Source of the DNA: an uncultured Prevotella sp.
Lineage (GTDB): Bacteria; Bacteroidota; Bacteroidia; Bacteroidales; Bacteroidaceae
Length of the DNA stretch: 9,317 nucleotides
Assembly (NCBI GenBank): GCA_946055365.1
Contig: CAMGFM010000039.1
Coordinates: forward strand, 1 to 9,317
Direction: 5' to 3'
Part shown: one piece after another, positions 6,363-9,317 of the stretch
Numbering within the stretch: the stretch's first letter is position 1
Layout: every line of letters starts with the position of its first letter
Made by a program: the position numbers and the translations under genes
Notes under the pieces: model-generated
What the model was told of the DNA's origin: nothing
Databases searched by the model: none
Seen by the model: only the letters and a program-made list of their open reading frames with translations

Positions 6363-6460
6363 GCGGCGGCGCATAGACCATGGCTTGAGCCGTGCATCAA
6401 GATAAAACTGCGGCACAAAGGGACTGCATGACCGCATCTTGTGCCGACGAAAAAAGAAAA

Positions 6461-6480
6461 CGGCGCATGTACATGCGCCG
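6461..6480. repeat. Perfect 20-bp palindrome between mrdA and rodA
   Basis: CGGCGCATGTACATGCGCCG is identical to its reverse complement. As RNA it forms an 8-bp stem with a GTAC loop. On the plus strand AAAAAAGAAAA precedes it and an A10 tract (6492-6501) comes shortly after, so in the minus direction the hairpin is followed by TTTTCTTTTTT. That is the shape of an intrinsic terminator for antisense transcription. In the sense direction there is no T tract, so mrdA-rodA read-through is not obviously blocked. As DNA it could be a dimeric operator. Confidence 0.7.
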
Positions 6481-6509
6481 CATTACGTGTCAAAAAAAAA
6501 ACAAGTACA

Positions 6510-6517
6510 TATCTTTC
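6510..6517 (+). promoter_or_regulatory. Possible -7 element just before rodA (TATCTTTC)
   Basis: TATCTTTC differs from TAnnTTTG only at the last base and lies 16 nt before the chosen rodA ATG at 6533. Transcription from it would give a leader of only about ten bases. No -33 TTTG is seen in the A-rich DNA upstream. It is weak evidence; rodA may simply be read through from mrdA. Confidence 0.25.
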
Positions 6518-6532
6518 CCACACAACCAAAGC

Positions 6533-8008
6533 ATGATGTTACACACTAACGGCACACCCAAGAGCATCTGGTCGCAGGTGGACTGGCTGACAATAGCACT
6601 CTACATAGCACTCATGTCATTCGGATGGCTGAGCATCTGCGGCGCCAGCTACACCTATGGCGACAACAACATCCTTGATCTCTCCACGCGGTCGGGCATG
6701 CAGATAGTATGGATAGGCACAAGCATCTGCCTCGGGTTTGTGATACTCATGACAGACATGCGCTTCTTTGACACATTCTCCTACATCATATACGGCATAC
6801 TGCTGTTGCTGCTCTTCGCGACCATCTTCAACCCCCATTCCATCAAGGGTTCTCACTCGTGGCTTGTCATTGGGCCGCTGCGTCTACAGCCTGCGGAGTT
6901 CGGCAAGTTTGCCACGGCACTCGCCCTTGCTAAGCTGATGAGTGCCTATGGCTACAACATACACCGCTGGAAGCACTTTGCGGCGGCCATAGCCATAGCC
7001 CTGACACCCATGCTGTGCATAGTGTGCCAGCGCGAGACGGGCTCGGCACTTGTCTACCTCGCCTTTTTCCTCATGTTCTACCGTGAGGGCATGCCCGGCA
7101 GCATACTCTTCACTGGCGTGGCGATGGTTCTCTACTTTGTCGTGGGCATCAAGTATGAGGCGGTGCCACTGCTCGACACGCCCACGTCGCTCGGCAAGTT
7201 TGTAGTGCTGCTGCTCGTGCAGACATTCACCGCCATAATGGTCAACGTCTACACCCGCGAGCGCAAAAGCATGAACGCCATACTCGGCTACAGCTATGGC
7301 ATCACGCTCATAGCCCTGCTTTTCTCCAAGTTTGTCATACCCTTTGACATCACATGGGTGCAGATAGCACTCTGCGCCCTGCTCATAGTGTCGCTGCTGA
7401 CGCAATGGCTGCGCACAAGGCTGCCCCGCTACTTTCTCCTTGCGTCGTTTGTGATAGGCTCGGTCACCTTTTTCTATTCTGCTGACTATGTTCTCAACGA
7501 CGTAATGGAACAACACCAGCGTGTGCGCATCAATGTGCTTTTGGGGCTTGAGGAAGACCTTGCTGGTGCTGGCTACAACGTACACCAGAGCGAGATTGCC
7601 ATAGGCTCGGGCGGACTCAAGGGCAAGGGTTTTCTCAACGGCACGCAAACAAAGCTCAAGTTTGTGCCTGAGCAGGACACCGATTTCATCTTCTGCACCG
7701 TGGGCGAGGAAGAGGGTTTTCTCGGCTCGGCAGGAGTGTTGCTGCTGTTTCTCGCGCTCATACTGCGCCTCATGCGCATGGCAGAGCGGCAGTCCATGGC
7801 CTTTGGGCGCATCTACGGCTACTGTGTGGCCTCTGTGTTTCTCTTCCACGTGTTCATAAACATCGGAATGGTGTTAGGCCTTACGCCCGTCATCGGCATA
7901 CCCCTGCCCTTTTTCAGCTATGGAGGCTCCTCGTTGTGGGGCTTCACCATTCTCCTGTTTATCTTTCTGCGCATAGACGCGGGCCGCAATGTCAGGAATG
8001 TAGGCTGA
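6533..8008 (+). CDS. rodA: RodA, SEDS-family peptidoglycan glycosyltransferase
   Basis: This 491-aa polytopic membrane enzyme polymerises lipid II glycan strands in the elongasome together with PBP2. SEDS landmarks, numbered from this start: FGWLSICGASY near the first helix, KGSHSWLVIGPLRLQPAEFGKFATALALAK (the family's G-(A/S)-x-x-W-(I/L)-x-x-G-x-x-x-x-Q-P-(S/A)-E block), QRETGSALVYL, and PEQDTDFIFCTVGEEEGFLGSAG. In the last block D384 matches the catalytic Asp (E. coli D262). Near the end comes INIGMVLGLTPVIGIPLPFFSYGGSSL. The frame is open back to 6392, but the extra 47 residues are polar and overlap the palindrome, so ATG 6533 (or 6536) is preferred. It gives MLHTNG...WSQVDWLTIALYIAL, directly before the first helix. 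The 3' end overlaps the convergent AraC-type gene by 17 nt. Confidence 0.95.
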   Translation: MMLHTNGTPKSIWSQVDWLTIALYIALMSFGWLSICGASYTYGDNNILDLSTRSGMQIVWIGTSICLGFVILMTDMRFFDTFSYIIYGILLLLLFATIFNPHSIKGSHSWLVIGPLRLQPAEFGKFATALALAKLMSAYGYNIHRWKHFAAAIAIALTPMLCIVCQRETGSALVYLAFFLMFYREGMPGSILFTGVAMVLYFVVGIKYEAVPLLDTPTSLGKFVVLLLVQTFTAIMVNVYTRERKSMNAILGYSYGITLIALLFSKFVIPFDITWVQIALCALLIVSLLTQWLRTRLPRYFLLASFVIGSVTFFYSADYVLNDVMEQHQRVRINVLLGLEEDLAGAGYNVHQSEIAIGSGGLKGKGFLNGTQTKLKFVPEQDTDFIFCTVGEEEGFLGSAGVLLLFLALILRLMRMAERQSMAFGRIYGYCVASVFLFHVFINIGMVLGLTPVIGIPLPFFSYGGSSLWGFTILLFIFLRIDAGRNVRNVG

Positions 8009-9044
8009 TATACTGTGACGGAGTGACTCCCTTGACCTTGCGGAAGTAACGGTTGAACGAGCTGATGGAATTAAAGCCGCTGCGCGTGGCCACTTCTGCC
8101 ACCGTGACACGCTCCCCGTGACTCAGCGAGTCAATTATGCGGCACGCCTCTTCTATTCTGTAGCCGTTCACATAGTCACAGAATGTCATGCCCTTTTGGT
8201 TGATGAAGTTGGAGACGTAGGTTCGGTTCTTGCCTGCGGCTATGGACAGGTCTCCCAGCGTCAGCCTCGGTATGAGATACATCCTGTCCTGCTCCATACA
8301 CTTGTTCATCATGCTTTCCAATGATTTGTCAGGATCTACAGTCTCCACGCTTGCCTCTTCCGTATCGTCATCCTGTTGCAGCACCACCACATGATGTCTG
8401 TAGCTTATGATACACAAGGATGTCCATACGGGTATGCTGCCCAGGTCAAACACTATCTCGCCAAGCCAAGTGGTGTCCATGAAGCACAGTATATACAGAA
8501 AGAAACTGATGAAATAGGCCAAGGCACATGTCACTACCCACTTCACGCCTATGCCTTTTGAGTAGGAATAGTTGTCGGCAAGGGACTTGCTGTAACGTGA
8601 CACATTGACGGCCACAAGCACAAGCGACACTACAACAAAAAGAGCTGAGAAAACGCATGACGCAACCACAACCGCCTCGCACGGAAACAGCATGTAGGCA
8701 GGGAAAAACATCAGAAACGGAAACAGCGACAGCAGAAACCGCCTGAGCGTGACCGCACCCGGGCGTGACGTCTCATAGAAATAGGCACACACAAACGGCG
8801 TGCATAAGGAGTCAAATATGGCAACGATGTCCTGCAAATGCACGTTGTTCTTCCATGGATTGACCACGAACACTATGTCTTTCAGAAAATTGACGGCAAT
8901 GAAACTGACCGCCACAAACAGCCAGTACCTCATCCTGTCACGGTGACGGTATTTGGCTGTCACCATTGCCAGGGCAATAAAATACATAGTGGTAAAGCCG
9001 CGTATATAGTGGGCGGCTATCTCTGTAGAAATTATGTCTTCCAT
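7992..9044 (-). CDS. Membrane-anchored AraC-family transcriptional regulator
   Basis: This 350-aa protein joins an integral membrane half to an AraC-type DNA-binding domain. Roughly seven hydrophobic segments occur at about 12-30, 39-60, 70-90, 103-122, 126-146, 168-190 and 197-220. An acidic linker (QQDDDTEEASVETVDPD, 223-239) leads to the DNA-binding domain at about 250-350. That domain has two helix-turn-helix units: LTLGDLSIAAGKNRTYVSNFINQKG (about 261-285) and VTVAEVATRSGFNSISSFNRYFRKVKGVTPSQY (313-345), the classic AraC signature. No periplasmic sensor or kinase domain is seen, so the helices themselves presumably sense something at or in the membrane; ligand and targets are unknown. 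Upstream ATGs at 9095 and 9074 are in frame, but the promoter would start transcription around 9098, so ATG 9042-9044 after an A-rich leader is preferred. It converges on rodA with overlapping 3' ends and has no terminator of its own. Confidence 0.85.
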   Translation of the reverse strand: MEDIISTEIAAHYIRGFTTMYFIALAMVTAKYRHRDRMRYWLFVAVSFIAVNFLKDIVFVVNPWKNNVHLQDIVAIFDSLCTPFVCAYFYETSRPGAVTLRRFLLSLFPFLMFFPAYMLFPCEAVVVASCVFSALFVVVSLVLVAVNVSRYSKSLADNYSYSKGIGVKWVVTCALAYFISFFLYILCFMDTTWLGEIVFDLGSIPVWTSLCIISYRHHVVVLQQDDDTEEASVETVDPDKSLESMMNKCMEQDRMYLIPRLTLGDLSIAAGKNRTYVSNFINQKGMTFCDYVNGYRIEEACRIIDSLSHGERVTVAEVATRSGFNSISSFNRYFRKVKGVTPSQYISLHS

Positions 9045-9104
9045 CTCGTTGTCTTTTCGTTTTGTATGCGTCATGCCACTGGTCTTTTGGCACAACTATG
9101 GCTG

Positions 9105-9135
9105 CAAAGATACGCTTTTTATTTTACCGACACAA
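9105..9135 (-). promoter_or_regulatory. Promoter of the AraC-type regulator
   Basis: Read on the minus strand, TATCTTTG (9112-9105) is an exact match to the TAnnTTTG -7 element. TTG(TG) at 9135-9131 is a -33 candidate with 20 nt between TTG and the -7 element, within the usual Bacteroidetes spacing. Initiation would fall near 9098, leaving a leader of about 55 nt before the ATG at 9044. This favours separate transcription of the regulator and helps choose its start. Confidence 0.7.
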
Positions 9136-9260
9136 CTCATGATGACACATAAAACCGTTTTTTCTTTATTGCTGTCCACTAAAGATAAAGTATAGAGTGT
9201 CTGAATAGTTTATTATCAGTTTTTGTATGGGATATACTTTCTCCATCTAACGAGTGACGT
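9136..9260. other. AT-rich intergenic stretch upstream of the regulator
   Basis: Sequence between the regulator's promoter and the stop of the partial gene at the right edge. It is AT-rich, unlike the C/A-rich spacers of the mre region. A near-match TATCTTTA to the -7 element occurs on the minus strand at 9187-9180. No gene, strong terminator or repeat is seen. Confidence 0.5.
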
Positions 9261-9317
9261 CTAATATATCGGTTTCACCACCTCCACCCTCATTCCAAGG
9301 GCATTGATGATGCGATA
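9261..9317 (-). CDS. C-terminal fragment of a probable HigA/XRE-type antitoxin
   Basis: On the minus strand the last 18 codons of a gene run in from the right edge: YRIINALGMRVEVVKPIY then TAG (complement of 9261-9263). The pattern (x-R-I-I-x-A-L-G-M-R-V-x-V-V-K-P-I) resembles the end of short helix-turn-helix proteins of the HigA/XRE antitoxin type, where a final helix (kiakALG) is followed by a beta strand. If correct, a HigB-like toxin gene should lie immediately upstream, beyond the window. With 18 residues the family call is tentative, but the clean in-frame, protein-like sequence makes a real coding end likely. Confidence 0.5.
   Translation of the reverse strand, partial: YRIINALGMRVEVVKPIY

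Noticed and set aside
6392..6532. 47-residue N-terminal extension of RodA
   Set aside because: It is polar, Lys/Arg/Cys-rich, spans the 20-bp palindrome and the A10 tract and has no counterpart in the family as I know it; ATG 6533 gives a normal N-terminus.
6884..7849. 321-codon minus-strand open frame opposite rodA
   Set aside because: It is antisense to highly conserved SEDS motifs, its product is His/Glu/Lys/Ala-rich without domain signatures, and the length is explained by codon bias of rodA.
9045..9095. Upstream ATGs (9095, 9074) for the AraC-type regulator
   Set aside because: The exact-match promoter places transcription start near 9098, leaving no leader for 9095, and the extra residues are polar and unlike a membrane-protein N-terminus.

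Overview
The window looks like a chromosomal segment of a Bacteroidales bacterium, most likely Prevotellaceae-like. Three things point there: the purH-mreB-mreC-mreD-mrdA-rodA gene order, promoters of the TAnnTTTG type (for example 544-551 and, on the minus strand, 9112-9105), and A-rich leaders without clear Shine-Dalgarno motifs. Base composition is moderately GC-rich for that group. It is mostly a housekeeping region. No insertion sequence, CRISPR array or prophage gene is visible.

Layout. 1-54 is the 3' part of a CAT-anticodon tRNA, followed at once by a strong intrinsic terminator (61-96). 97-693 has no convincing gene. It holds a C-rich, G-poor stretch, a degenerate 22-nt repeat array (300-424) and a purH promoter. 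694-1287 encodes a stand-alone IMP cyclohydrolase, that is, only the N-terminal half of classical PurH. Then come the five plus-strand genes of the rod-shape elongasome: mreB (1438-2460), mreC (2574-3434), mreD (3602-4111), mrdA/PBP2 (4506-6362) and rodA (6533-8008). MreB filaments orient the machine, MreC and MreD link it through the inner membrane, and RodA (glycosyltransferase) and PBP2 (transpeptidase) make the peptidoglycan.

The genes are not tightly packed. Spacers are 150, 113, 167, 394 and 170 nt. The 394-nt spacer before mrdA holds a perfect 20-nt tandem duplication, a second and very regular 22-nt-period array of pseudo-palindromes, a hairpin and an AT-rich leader. The spacer before rodA holds a perfect 20-bp palindrome.

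On the minus strand, a seven-helix membrane protein with a C-terminal AraC-type DNA-binding domain (7992-9044) converges on rodA with a 17-nt overlap and has its own promoter. At the right edge, 18 codons of a minus-strand gene (9261-9317) look like the C-terminus of a HigA/XRE-type antitoxin.

The most unexplained signal is the pair of six-unit, 22-nt-period dyad arrays flanking the purH and mrdA loci. They look like a dispersed intergenic element rather than coding sequence.
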